From Rugalucina vietnamica (Eukaryota; Mollusca; Bivalvia; Lucinida; Lucinidae), in NCBI GenBank assembly GCA_964017185.1, contig OZ024870.1:21785621-21849620 (forward strand): a DNA stretch of 64,000 nt. Direction: 5' to 3'. The number at the start of each line of letters is the position of its first letter. Position 1 is the stretch's first letter. A model generated the notes under the pieces. That model did not search any database. It saw nothing but the letters and a program-made list of their open reading frames with translations, and had not been told where the DNA came from. Of the stretch, positions 21,601-35,500 are shown piece after piece. The position numbers were made by a program, and so were the translations under genes.

Positions 21601-24600
21601 CGCTCAGCTGATGGTCGCTCTACTTCTCGATCACGCACATGATGATCAGTTTGTCTTTTTACTGAGCATCGACTCATTACTACACCACACCTTTACTTGT
21701 TTTATGAATGAACTGAGGTTTTACTCAAGAAAACCTGTCTTTGATGTTTATATGCGCCGACGGCTCAGACGCAATGTCTTAATATTAGCTGGGAAATTCC
21801 ATTTCGCATGTATAAGAACATGAAGAATACGCGTAGACTTAACAAGAATGCGGCAGATGCCAAATCTGCTCGGAGCCGCAGCGTTTGCACATGTACATGG
21901 TTTGTTCTTCATCATGTACAATATTTACTGACACGGCTCAAGTGGCAGTACATGTATCGATCTGGAATGGGGAAAAATAGTGCACAACTGTCAGATGCGA
22001 GTTAGAATTAATTTATTAAATATATTTTGGTGTCCAGTATAAGGTCTTGATTCTAACATCGATTGGCAATTACTATAACAACACAGATGTGTCCTGGCCG
22101 TAAAATGAACATTTACATTCGCAAATACGAAAATTTTGGCACGCTATGCAGAAATGCAGAACTTTACGCTGGAAAAATTACTCCGCCGTTCAACCCATTC
22201 ATACATTTCATCTTTGAACGGAAACGAGATAAGGTCTGCGCCGCGAAAAGGTACCTGGCCACTGACTATAGTATAGCCGGGATGTGGCTTGTCACTGTGA
22301 ATAAATGCGAGATGCATATATGCAAACGTCAAGTCTTCGCCCAAAACTACTATTGTAAGTGATGGATAAGGGCATTATCTGGTCCTGCCACACACCAAAG
22401 ACGCTTATAAATGGGTGGCGTGGCCTAAAGTGAGCACAATACAATGTAACATTGATGGTAACTCCAAGGAGCTACATTCATAATACAAACTGTTCATTCA
22501 GCTGATTTTAAAATCGCATTTATGGAGCTTATATACAGCCATATTGGTATCAATATTAGTAATTAATGAGAAAATCCATATCCACGAAGATCCATAAATA
22601 CAACCTGTATTCAATCAGGGACAGTAGATTTACAGGGACCTGAAACTTCAGTACTGCTATTATCATTTTCCAATGTATGTGTAACTTGGAGTCAAGCCAG
22701 GTTTTAGAATATGCCCAACAGGTATTTACATGGAGAATAAGTAAGAAAATATGTGTTTATAGTGGTCAGTTTCTACGAACTACTCCTTCTTCTAGATTGC
22801 ATTTTTATTCAAGCAAAGCATGTCATCTGTTTAAGCACATATTGGGCTTTTTTTTTGATGTCAAGTTTGAATAGATACACCAAAAATTACACCTAAGCCA
22901 TCTGTATAAAAATGAAGAAAAATTGTTTTCTTCCAGAAGAAGTTTTTTTTTTGCCTCTTTTGTAACAGCATTTTTATATAAAAGTATTCACTCAATCTAT
23001 TTGAATTGTATATAAAACAACACTGGAACAGTTCATCTTTAGAATGGTATATTTCTTTTTAAGTTATGTTCAGTATGCTTGTAGGAGTATTTGGTAAAAC
23101 ACAGGCAGTGTTTGGAATATTTTGCCTTATTAAATTGCATAGTCAATTATTGGAATACCTGTCCAGCCCAGTCCAAGTGGCAAGACAAGCATATTCTATA
23201 AAATAGGGCTAGAGTCCAATCACTTGTATTACAGATCACTGATTCAATTGAAGATCTTGCGGATGTTTCCTTTAAAGTTTAAAAACAAACATAAGTTTGT
23301 CAATTTACATGTAAATCTGACACGAAATGAAGACGAGCAGGCTAGACCGGCATAGTATACGCAATCGTTTTCATGTCACCAATATTTTCAATCTTTATAC
23401 ATGTAAATTTCATAATACAAAAACATCAAACAAGACAACAGGCGTTTCAAATCGCCTTTTCTGTTTTTGATTTGAGCCGCGACGCGAGAAAACCGGTCTT
23501 CGGGGTTTCCGACCAGGTCCGACACAAACCGGCCTGTACAAGCTCAGAAAAGAGTAGAAGCTTGAAATTTCGGATTTAAGTAGAAGAGGAATTGTACTAT
23601 CCGAGTAGCGAAAACAAAGGCGCTGATCAGCTTCGCAGTTACTGCGAAGCTGATCTGCGCCTTTGTTTTCGCATAGGCAAATATCCGGTTTTCTCGCGTC
23701 GCGGCTCATTTCGTTCATCCGAATCACCATGTTTGACCTTTTAAGGCAATAAAATATAATTTCTTCCTCAATAAATCATTTCTGCAAATAAACTGTCTCG
23801 ATTTTGAATACACATTTTTTTATTTTAATTCTGCGGTTTTAAAACATACGATTATTTTATTTTAACTTCTTAAAATCAACAACCATGAAGTCGATTTGTG
23901 AAAAAAATGATATCGGATGCCCAATAGGACCTGAAAATACTAGTAGCCTGCTCATGGGTTTGCCTGCAGCAACAGTACTGTACTATACTTATACTGTACC
24001 ATAAGTGAAACCACTGAAAGACGCTGATCAGCTACTGTAATTTATACATCCCATAAGTTTTGAACAATAAATCAACACACGTTCTCACAGCAAAGACAAT
24101 TTAAGTGGGCGATATGAAAATAAATTTCACTTTAATATCTCGTTCATGTTATTAAAATATATAGTTTTGACAGTACAGTTTTGTTTTTTAAATCTCTATA
24201 ATGAATCAAATTATAAATGCACGTAACTGGGCGTCAATAGTCCAACTTGAATTTAGATTTCATATAGAATGCTTTAGCAGTTATTTCCGCCAACATATTA
24301 AATGCTAGATAGTGAAACACTTCATGACCTATCATGAATGTTATATTAAAGTGCATGAGTGCAATTGTCACAAAACGATGTAATAAAAATAAGAAACATA
24401 AACACGCGGAAAAATTACAATAAAACGTACAGGAAACGCGCGCACACTGCAAACTCCGGTTGATGAGGATACGAAGGGGAGATTTCCGGTGTTAAACGCT
24501 CTGAACCGCAATCAAACCACGGAAATAAGGATAATCATACAAATTACTACCCATATAATTAACTCTGGATCAAAATGAAACCTCTTTTTATTATTTTCAC

Positions 24601-25330
24601 CAAGGATACAATTACCTCAGTTTATTTCCGGATGTAATGGTCAAAACATCAGATCATGGCACGTAGTGGACGTCACTGTTTGTTCAAAGTATGGCGATAA
24701 ACCTACAATTTTGGCCCGGGTCAGTTATGCAAGAGATTTGATTTTGTTTTATGGGAAAACAACACACCTTTGACAAAACAGTGTGAACAGATTAAAGTAT
24801 GACGTTACGATGTATTTATTTGGCCGGCGAAGCAGTGGTTCCACATCGACATGGCTGAACATAAATTGTCGCATTTGGGCGTAATCGTCTCATTTCAACC
24901 CGAATAAACAAACAAATAAACGCTTTTCTTTGGCGCGGATTGAAGGACAGTATCATCTTTGTGCAAGGCTTTGAAATCAAACAGTGTCTGAATGAGTTGT
25001 TTTATATTTGCAGGTGGTTTCGAGGCCTTTGAAGCAGAGTACCCGAACATGTGTATAGGTCAGAACGGGAACTGCCCCAGCACCCTCTCTCTTCCGTCCA
25101 GAACCACCACTCACAATCGAGAGGTATGATCACTTTGTCAATTGCTATTTCCACAGAAAAAAAAAACAAACAAACAAAAAACAAAATAAAACGCGGTTTG
25201 ATCATCCCAATCAACTTTTTTTCAATCATGTCCCAAGTGATAATAGGGTCATAATTTAAACGGTTGACCAAGATGTAGTATTAATGAATTTAGGGGCTAG
25301 ATATGGACTCTCTTATGGCATAAATGAAAT

Positions 25331-25384
<54 letters not shown>

Positions 25385-25455
25385 CTCTTATCTTACTCAA
25401 TTGTGGTTGTCTCCCTTTGACCAAGATAATGGTCACCGAACATGACATGAATGGT

Positions 25456-25501
<46 letters not shown>

Positions 25502-28500
25502 GAAAGTTACAAAATGATACCACAATGTTAATGTTATATCAGGCCTGGACCTACCCCATAGAGACCCTGAATTTCTTTCTTTTTAGAATATGAGGATATT
25601 ACAAGTTTATGTGTAAGTGGTCTGATTTTTGTATTGTTGTGGTATAGGATCATATTTTATACTTTATAGCACTAAATTTTTTGTTGTGTTTTAGTCTTAT
25701 AGTGTTGAGTCTGTCAGGGTACCTGTAATTTGTTAATTCTATGGTCATTTTTGCCGGAATTTGAAAAGATGCCACTGAAAACAAGATTGACAATAAGTTC
25801 TTGGAATGTTCAAGGTTTGTTTAAAAGGAATGACAATGAAAGGGTTTCAAAATTAAATGAGGATGATTTTTTAAGTCATATAAAATCAGATATTGTATGC
25901 CTTCTTGAAACTAAAGCAGATAATGGAGATAATGTATCCCTTAAAGGTTATCGTTTACTTAAACATATTACTAGGCCTAGGAAAGGAAAGGGTATTTATG
26001 GTGGAATAGCTGTATATGCAAAAATGAATATTGCAAAAGGAATCACATTAATAAAGACCAACTCCACTGAATATCTGTGGATGAGACTTAGTAAAACTTT
26101 CTTTAATCATAAAAATGACATTTATTTATGTTGCGTGTATAATGCTCCAAAAAATTCAACATTTGTTAAGAAACAAACCAATGTTACCTCAATTTTGGAA
26201 AAACTTGAAGATGATATGTCAAAATTTTCTTCTACAGGTGAGATTATGCTTGTTGGAGATTTTAATGCACATACAAACATTTTAGATTTGGATTTTGTTG
26301 AAAATGACTATGAAAAAGACTCTGAAGATTTATTACCCAATTCGTATATTGGAGATGCAGTCCTTTTGAATAGAAATTCACTGAAGCGTAATACTAAAAC
26401 TGATGATTTTGGGAGGTCTCTGCTTGACATGTGTATAAGTTCACAATGTCGCATACTTAATGGCAGAACTTTAGGGGATACAGAAGGCAAACCTACATCA
26501 TATCAGTACAATGGCAGTGCAGTCGTTGACTATAGTATAATAAGCCAAAGTCTTATTAATCATATTAGTTATTTCAAAGTTGAAGAGTTTACTATTCATT
26601 CTGATCATAGCCAGATAACTACGTGTCTCAACTTAAATATAAGCAGACAGGAGGATAAATTAGGTCGTCCACCTCCAGTAGGATTAAAATGGTCAAAGCT
26701 TACTGAAAAATTATTTCAAGAAAAAATTATTTCTCCAGACATAGAAAGGCTTTTACAAAACTTCCAATTTACAATTAGGGAGAATAATGCTGAAGGTATA
26801 AATGATGCAGCATCAGAACTTTCATCTATATTTAAACAAATCAGTTCAGATATTAACACCCACTCAAAGTTAGCATTGCAACATACCAAGAAACGAAAAA
26901 CAGTGCGCAAACATAAAAAATGGTTTGACCAAGATTGTGATACTCTGTATAGAAACTTAAAATCAACTGCCCGTTCTCTTACTAGCAACTGTAATGATAC
27001 AAACAAGCTGAAGAATTATTACAAACTCCGCAAAAGCTATAAACAATTAATAAGAAAAAAACATCGTCAATTTAAATCTAAACTCTTGTCATCTCTGGTA
27101 GATCTAGAGAGTAAAGATTCTAAAACCTTTTGGAATGTGATTAATAAATTCAAAAATGGAGAAGCCGAACAGAATGACCCTAGCTCAAATATTTCTCCTG
27201 ATGAATGGCATAGCTATTTTAATAATCTCTTAAGCGTAAGGGTAGAAGAATGTGATTATGAAATTGGCATAGCTACATTGAAAAATAATTTTGATGAACA
27301 TATTACTGTCAAGGAAGTTACTAATGCAATTCGGACACTAAGGAATAATACATGTGTTGGTTTTGATACCATAAGTAATGAAATGCTAAAAAATTGCAGT
27401 ACAAATATGTTGCAATGTATCTGCAAACTATTCAATCTTATATATGAATCAGGTATTTACCCAGCTAAATGGACTGAAAGCATCATAAAACCTATATTTA
27501 AAGCAGGTGATGAATGTGATCCTAGTAACTATAGAGGTATAGCAATATCAAGCTGTTTGAGCAAGTTGTTTTCTAGAATCCTATATAATAGAATGGATAA
27601 GTTTGTTTGTGAGAATAACATTTTAAGTGAATGTCAAATCGGATTTAGGAAGTCTTACAGAACAACTGACCACATATTCACTTTAAAATCCATTATAGAC
27701 AAGTATCTTAGATCTAAACAACATGTTTATGCATGTTTCGTTGATCTGCGTAAAGCTTTTGACACAGTTTGGAGAAATGCAATGTTTGCTAAGATGTTGA
27801 AATATGGAATTAATGGGAAATTGCATAAAGTAATCAAAAGTATGTACTCTACAGTAGAATACTCTGTCAAACTGTCTACTGGATTGACTAAATCACTGTC
27901 ATCAAATGTTGGAGTGAAACAGGGATGTATTTTAAGTCCGCTTTTATTTAATCTTTTTCTTAATGACCTTCCGGAATGTTTAGGATCTAATGAGAACAAC
28001 CCTGTGTTTATTGGAACAAATAAAGTTAACTGTTTAATGTATGCTGATGATGTGATACTGTTGTCTACTTCTAGGGAAGGGCTTCAGAATTGTTTGAATT
28101 CCCTATATGCATATGCCGAGAAATGGAAACTAAAAGTAAATACAGAAAAAACTCAAGTAATTACATTTAATGGAGGGGGGCAACTTATAAAGGATAATTC
28201 ATTCTACTTTGGCAATGATTTATTGAAAAACGTACAAGAATACAAATATTTAGGGGTAATTATAAAAGCATCTGGTAATTTTAATAGTGGAATATGCCAT
28301 TTATCTAATAAAGCTTTAAAGGTGGTATATATGATAAGAAGTAGATTTCATACGTCTGAAGTGAATGCAAAATTATTATTGAAACTGTTTGATGCATGTG
28401 TCAAGCCTGTACTCTTATATGGAAGCGAACTATGGTCGGTATTTAATTTGAATCTTTCTAAAAAGCTATCAGGTGAACAAGAGTGTGCTCTTGAGAAAAC

Positions 28501-31228
28501 TTTCGATTCCTTTCTACCAGAAAAGATACACACGCGATACTGTAAGTACATACTAGGGGTGGGCAAGTATGCTTGTAACATGGCTCCTAAAGCTGAATTA
28601 GGTCGCTTTCCTATCGCTATCTCTGCCTTATTACAGTCAATTAAATATTGGTTATATTTGTTACAAAACCCATTTGAAAAAGCGACAAGATTTTCATATT
28701 TATCGCTAACGTATAATGATGGTGAAGCATTTGGCTCATTTAACCATCAAATAGGTTGTCTACTGAAATATCTCGGCTTTAGCCATGTTTGGCATAATAA
28801 AGGAACAATGTCTGTTAATAAGTTAATATATGCTATTAAGCGAATTTTACTTGACAGATACGAAGCTTATTTTAATTCCGTCATATCAGGTACTTCTACA
28901 AGAGTTAAGACTAACAATAAGTTATTAACATACAGTGAATTCAAGAAGAAAATCTGCTTTGAAAATTATTTATCGGCAAATGTTGATAGATCTATACTCG
29001 CAAAATTTACGAAACTTCGCATATCTAATCATAGACTAGAGGTAGAAGTTGGAAGATATACTAGAACAGCAAAACAGTTAAGGCTTTGTAAAACATGCAA
29101 CTTGAAAGCCATAGAAGACGAGTTTCATTTTATTTGCATCTGTAAAGCATATGACGATTTGAGAAAACAGTTGTTCAAAGATATGTCATCCATAGTTCCT
29201 AATTTTGACAATTTTTGTCTTTATGATAAGTTTTTATATATCATGTCAGTTAGTGAACTGGACATGATACCAATTGTTGTCCTGTATGTAGATAATTGTT
29301 TAAAGATTAGGCAACAATATCAGGACTCCAGTCAACATCAGGTACATTAGTTTTCAACTAGTTTTATTTGACATTTTATGGACATAATAACAATACATTT
29401 ATACACTGTTACGGCTGCACTGCCAAGTGTAATGGTATGTCACACTAACATAAGTCATATTCATAGTATAGTTTTGTACATCGTGGAATGCAAATGTACT
29501 GTAAATGTAGTGTACATGTAGTTGTCATTTTTCATCTTGTATGTATGTTATATGTTTCTGTCATAATCCTGTATGTTTTGGATTGAATGCAGATTAAACT
29601 TTGAATCTTTGAATCTTTGAATCTTTGTCTGTACGGAGCTACCGTTTCCCGGGTATTAAGTCAATAATTGAGTAGAACTGTGGACGTTAATGTGTCTCGC
29701 TCAAGGACAAAACCGTTGAAAAACTCGGCTTTTGTACACGTCCAACGGGTACTAATTATATGACCTTATTAGCAAGGCGATGATGGTGGCAGAGATTGCA
29801 TCCATTGTCAGGCCGGCTAGCGGCTGCATGTACTTGATCACATGGTAGAACTTACCTAAGTATTCAGTTTCGTCAAAGTCTGTCCTGATCAGGCGCCATG
29901 TTCCGAGCGCTACATGATAAATCACCGTAAGGCCATAAAATCCATTGGAAGTTGCTATGTCCCTAAAAGGGATTTCTTTTGGTTTTGATTCGCAGTGGCT
30001 CCTACCGTTTCAGTCCTAATTGTCTGCCATTAGTGCTACACGTGTGAACGAGAGAACAAACAGCGAAATTGGTTTATGAATGAGGCATAAAAGACCTGCT
30101 GTACAAACAACTGCGAACATAAGCCATTCCCATGTCATTGATTTTGTCGCATCTAATTCCATTCAGATATAACATGTATACGTCGATAAAAAGGCTAGGT
30201 CAGTAAAGCAGAGAGTTCGTGACTTGAGGACAAAGTCTAATTAGCGCATTAAGATTTATATAATGGTGTACGTTTTATATGAACGTCGAAAAATGGCATC
30301 TTTTTGTACATATACGTATACATTTGCGAACTGATAGAAAATGCGCTCTGTACGGTGTCGCTCACCATCTAAAAGCCCGGCCTAAAATGTTGGGATTGTT
30401 TTCAGCCTGCCTTACAGCAACCCCAAAAAGATAGATATGATGCGGATGTTATTTGAGATCAGTCAGAGGATTTATTTACATTTTCACGCTTGTGTTTACA
30501 TGATTATATTTCGCCCCATTTCATCATCGTTGTCTAAAACAATCCTTTGACCGTAACCACTAACCACAGGTGTGTTTGTCCTGTCAATACCGTCACAGGT
30601 CGCGACTAATCACCCTCTCGACATGAAATCATTGAAAGAATCCGCGTCGCTCCAAAGTTTGCGTTAAGTGTGCGAAAATTACTAGTCTTTATCATTTTCA
30701 AGTTCGAAATAAGTTGTTAAAACTCTATTTTAGCAGCCCAAAGAGATGCTAATCAGCCCGTACAGCACTGCATAGCCAACAATTGTTTTTTAAGCGTCTG
30801 TTGGTTGAATTTGCAAAATTAGACTTTCCCATGATGAGACTAAAATGAGCCGTCCCATGGGAAAACCAACAATCTGCATAAGCGAAAACAAAGGCGCAGA
30901 TCAGCTTCGCGGTAACCGCGAAGCTGATCAGCGCCTTTGTTTTCGCTACTCGGATAGAACAATTCCTCCTCTACTTAACTCCAAAATTTCAAGCTTCTAG
31001 CGTGCTTCTGTTACTGCACAGACCGGTTTGTGTCGGACCTGTTCGGAAACCATATTGTTAGTTATTCCACGAGGCGGCTCAAATCGTGGCGGGATTGTCG
31101 TTGCGGTCGTGTTGCGGTCTCGACTCAATTGGCTTAATTTAGTGTGTTGTGACTGTTTCCTATTTTAGAAAGAATTATTTACGCACTATTTGTTTAATCC
31201 TGAACGTGTGCCAAAAATGGTTATTAAA

Positions 31229-31259
<31 letters not shown>

Positions 31260-32525
31260 GATATATAGATCTGCCATTTCATAAAGCCCTTATACATGTG
31301 TGACAGGTTTGCTTACGTACATGTATTGATGCGAGTCAAAGTTGGAAATTTCAAGATGAACCAGCAAAGTGATTCACAAATGAGCGAACGACGCCGTCAT
31401 ACGTGGGAAAAAAAAAAACAAAAAAAAAAAACAAAAAACAAAAAAAAACGGCAACATTTCCGTGTAATATATACACTTTTTATATAGCAAAACTGGGGTA
31501 TACACTCTGGGGGTGTACCAATTTTTCTTATTTTTGCTCCAAAACATAAATGGTGGGTACTCGTTAGAACGAGGCGGTTATAACGTGTACCCACAATCTA
31601 TGTTTTGAGCAAAAATATTTAAAATATCAAAATTTTTCGAATGTTTTTTTTTTTTAGTTTTTACAGCTGAAAACAAATCTCTGTATAGTGCATGGACAAG
31701 TTCACGGTGTCCGAAAAAAAGTGAAAGTAGTCCGGTTATCGGTACCATTTGTGTCACATAATGCTCGAATTTCCTTGTTTACAACATTATTAAACTATAC
31801 TATTGCAGTTGTTTATCGTGTTCAACATTTATTTTATTAGTTTAACCAAATTCTTTCTCGGGGGAAATTAGTGTACATAATGAAATGAACGAGTCACTCC
31901 CCGTATTTGTCCATTTTAGTGTTCGCATTCTGAGCTATTTCACGATCTACTTAAAATAATGACCTAGAGCTTGCTGATCGTGGTCAATTCTGTTTCATAT
32001 TGTCCTAAAATTCATACCGGTTTCGCTAATGTCGTGTTCTAACTCATTTAGAAAGTTAAGTTTTCCAAGTAATCTATTTAATTATAAAACTCAATTATTG
32101 ATGTTAATATGATCAGATTTGTTGATACGATGGGAGTGTTACATGACTCCAGAGAAAAATCTCATTTACGGTGAAAAATAATCATGAAAAATGAAATCCA
32201 TGGATGGCATGCTCAGATTACGCATTGCGTCATTGCATCCAACTGAAGACGGGACAATACCTTTACATGTGCGCGAAGTTAATTTTAACTTTAATTTAGA
32301 TTCAAGTTTTCAAGGTTTTCGAGCAACTTTTGTTAGTAGTCCGGAAGTGATCTTTTGTAATTCAAAGTAGCTTATCAAATTTGGTTGAAACCTGGCAGAT
32401 TAAGTGTATTTAATAATAAAGCTATTCAACTTCAACTCAAATAACCAACTTCCGGTCGACATTGTGCTGCCGAACTACTTTTTCAGATCAGATTGGTGTC
32501 ATGCAATTGGTGTCACACGCTCACA

Positions 32526-32565
<40 letters not shown>

Positions 32566-35500
32566 GATTTCAATTAAAATGGACAATGAACAGTATATTC
32601 CCTTACGGCTAACCGTAGCAACTTTAAAGGTTATGGCTAGCCGTTGCATAAAGACCAAACCGATGACCTTGGATCGGTGTTGGCTCGCAACAATGAGTTG
32701 CTCGAGGATGCATCACGCTTACATGTGCCGGTATTTTTCCTTCTTATACCCCTTTTTATACAGTAAAATGAGGTATACAGGGGTATACAATTTTCTTCAA
32801 GTATTTTTTTTTAAATTCAAAACAGAGATTGTGGGCACTCGTTGTGGGTACTCAGCGTTAGAACCGCCTAGGTGAGGCGGTTCAAATATATACAGCCATA
32901 ATCTATGTTGTTGATAACAATAATAAAACTGTTCTGCATTTTTAATTGAAGATTTGCAATTTTACAGCATAGGAAAATCATGGTCTTGTTTTCATAATGG
33001 AGCTTAGTCTCGGTTGTGTCTAGAAAACACCCATAAACAGCAGAAAACTTGTACTAATGATAACACCTGTAAAAAGGTTGACGACCCGCGCACGTCTTAA
33101 TTAAAACCATTTTTGCCTCCAGCACTTACTCGTTTGACAAGTTTATTTGCGGTTTGCCACGTTATGTAGGCCGACTTGTGGGCAGTTTACCAGTCGGAAA
33201 CAAAAAGCTGGATACAAAAAAGGGCTCGACTTGACCGAACATGGCTTAAATATCAAAGAGACAATAATTATTAAACTATATTATAAAAAGTTGTATCCAA
33301 TTTCGTGTCTTGCGAAACATTGCTATCTACTAGAATCGTGCATGTCGTAGCTGCAAAAGTCCTACAAACTCTTCTGTCTCCCAAACAGTGATATAATAGA
33401 ACCAGCTTTCTAAGCTGCAGAAAAAAACGTGATCATGCATCCCTGTGTGTTACATACGCGAGGGTGGGGTTACGCCATTTGGTTTTCCAAAACATACATC
33501 GGCGAGGCGGTTTTTCCCCAGTAAAATTCTTTAAAAAAATCTCTGTATATTGCAGGGGAAAGTTTTCGTAATGATCAAAACTTCAAATCATTAGTTTACT
33601 TGACAATCTCGGCAATATTATTTGCAATATTAATTACGCGCCATACAAAAGTTACTGGCATCTGACATTTCTGGCTTTGTAACCATAATAAGGCTTTGCC
33701 ATTTCCTGGTATATTCATTACGAAAACAAGCACATGAAACATACAATTTTTTCCTGCAGCTGCGAAAAGAAAAAAAAATAATTCGAAAAGTTTTGATATT
33801 TTTTCTTAATGTTGCTCAGAATATAGACTGTAGGTATACTTACTCTAATGAGTACCGGGACCCACAATAGCGATGTGTTCCTTAGCAAATAATAATAAAA
33901 AAATATGTAACCCTCCTTAAACCGTTGGGGTAGTGGGGTATACATTTCACGGACATGTTCACCTGATGACACTTCGTGGACAGAATATTTCCATCGGTGT
34001 TCCGTTAGACCTCACGGAAGTGGAGCGAGGTCACGAAGCAGGTTAGCCTAGGTACTTCCTAACTCCAGCCAAGCCTTTATGCAATGTTTTCGAGACCGTA
34101 ATCTGGTAATTCGTTATACAAGTGCACAAGGATGTTAGGTGCATGCGAACACCGTTATCATTGAGACATTTCAACAGCGTGTTATGCAAAAAATGAATGA
34201 TAATTTCAGTAACTGCACACCAAGCAAAACATGAGCCCAGTAATTAAAGCGAAATCTCATATTTCAAGAGAAAAAGGTGCCCATACATGTTTTTGTGTAT
34301 AGATTTTATACACTGGCTGATCGCACTTGGCAAATTTATTTAAAGGCGCTGATCAGACTGCGCGACTCGTACCGCTCATGCTGATCTACCAAATTTTGTT
34401 TGCTTATAAGAACAAAAAATACGAGTTTCTTAAGTTTTTTGTGTGACTGGATTCATATAAATGCATGGGCGGATATTAAAATAAAAAGTAGACAGTATTG
34501 AATTGAACGAATAACATAATCAGTGAAACGAACTGAACTATTAGAACTATGGAAGACACAAAGGAACCCATACAAACCTAATGCCCTTCTCATTACAGAA
34601 TAGAGACAATCAGCGTATATAATCGAGATTTAGGAATTCAACAACACCAAGAAAAGTCGAACTATTTGAACGAAATTACATGTACTCAGTAGACATTTCA
34701 TTTTAGCACTTATTTTAACAAATAGAAATAAAATAAAGAAAAAGAATAATAATAAAATAAAACATGTTGCACTAATAAAGTATATTGACGACTTCCTTAC
34801 CAAGGCACTCCGCGGTTTGAGTTCATCTGATGCTGAAAAACTTTCTGCACTCACTATTTACGACTTCCTTGTAGACACGCTTTTTTGTTCAGCTGATGTC
34901 TTATTTGAGCCTGTGCATGATAAGCCCAACAATGTGGGTTTCTGACCAAGCCTGACACCAACCGGCATGTACAGCCACAGAAGGAGGCTAGAAGCTTGAA
35001 ATTTCGGATTTAAGAAGAAGAGGGATTGTACTTCCCGAGTAACGAAAAAAGGCGCTGATCAGCTTCGCGGTTACCGCGGCACGCCCCTATTAATGAGCTC
35101 ACAATCCACTCATTCCGTCCCGACACGACTGACAAATTCTTGACTGGGACGTTAACTTAAGCCTCAACACAAACAAACAATCCACTCATGTGTGCTCCAA
35201 GAGGGAAAGTTTCTTCGCATATTCACTTTAATAATGCATTTATTCTCTCGTTTCAGACAGCCCCAGTGGAAATCACCCCCGGGCTTCACCTCGGGGACTC
35301 GATCCACTCCTCACAGCAGTCCCTGCTCAAAGACCTGGGCATCACCCACCTGATCAACGTCTCGACGGGCAAAAATTTCTTCGAGTCCGAATTCGAGTAC
35401 ATGAACATACCGGTGAACGACAACGACACGGCAGATCTCTCGTGCTGGTTCCAACAGGCCATTAACTTCATAGGTAAGGTTCAATCCCCGACAATCAAGT

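Larger units (their letters stand above)
25500..29627 (+). mobile_element. Non-LTR retrotransposon (APE-type LINE), apparently intact ORF
   Basis: Consists of a presumed leader (from about 25,500; the 5' end is not defined), one long ORF (25,769-29,350) and a 3' region ending in short tandem repeats. It sits in DUSP intron 2 in the sense orientation. No separate ORF1 is seen, so this is either a single-ORF LINE or one truncated at the 5' end. Confidence 0.85.

Noticed and set aside
22063-22362. 99-residue frame in DUSP intron 1
   Set aside because: No recognisable motif, no splice or promoter context; length is compatible with chance.
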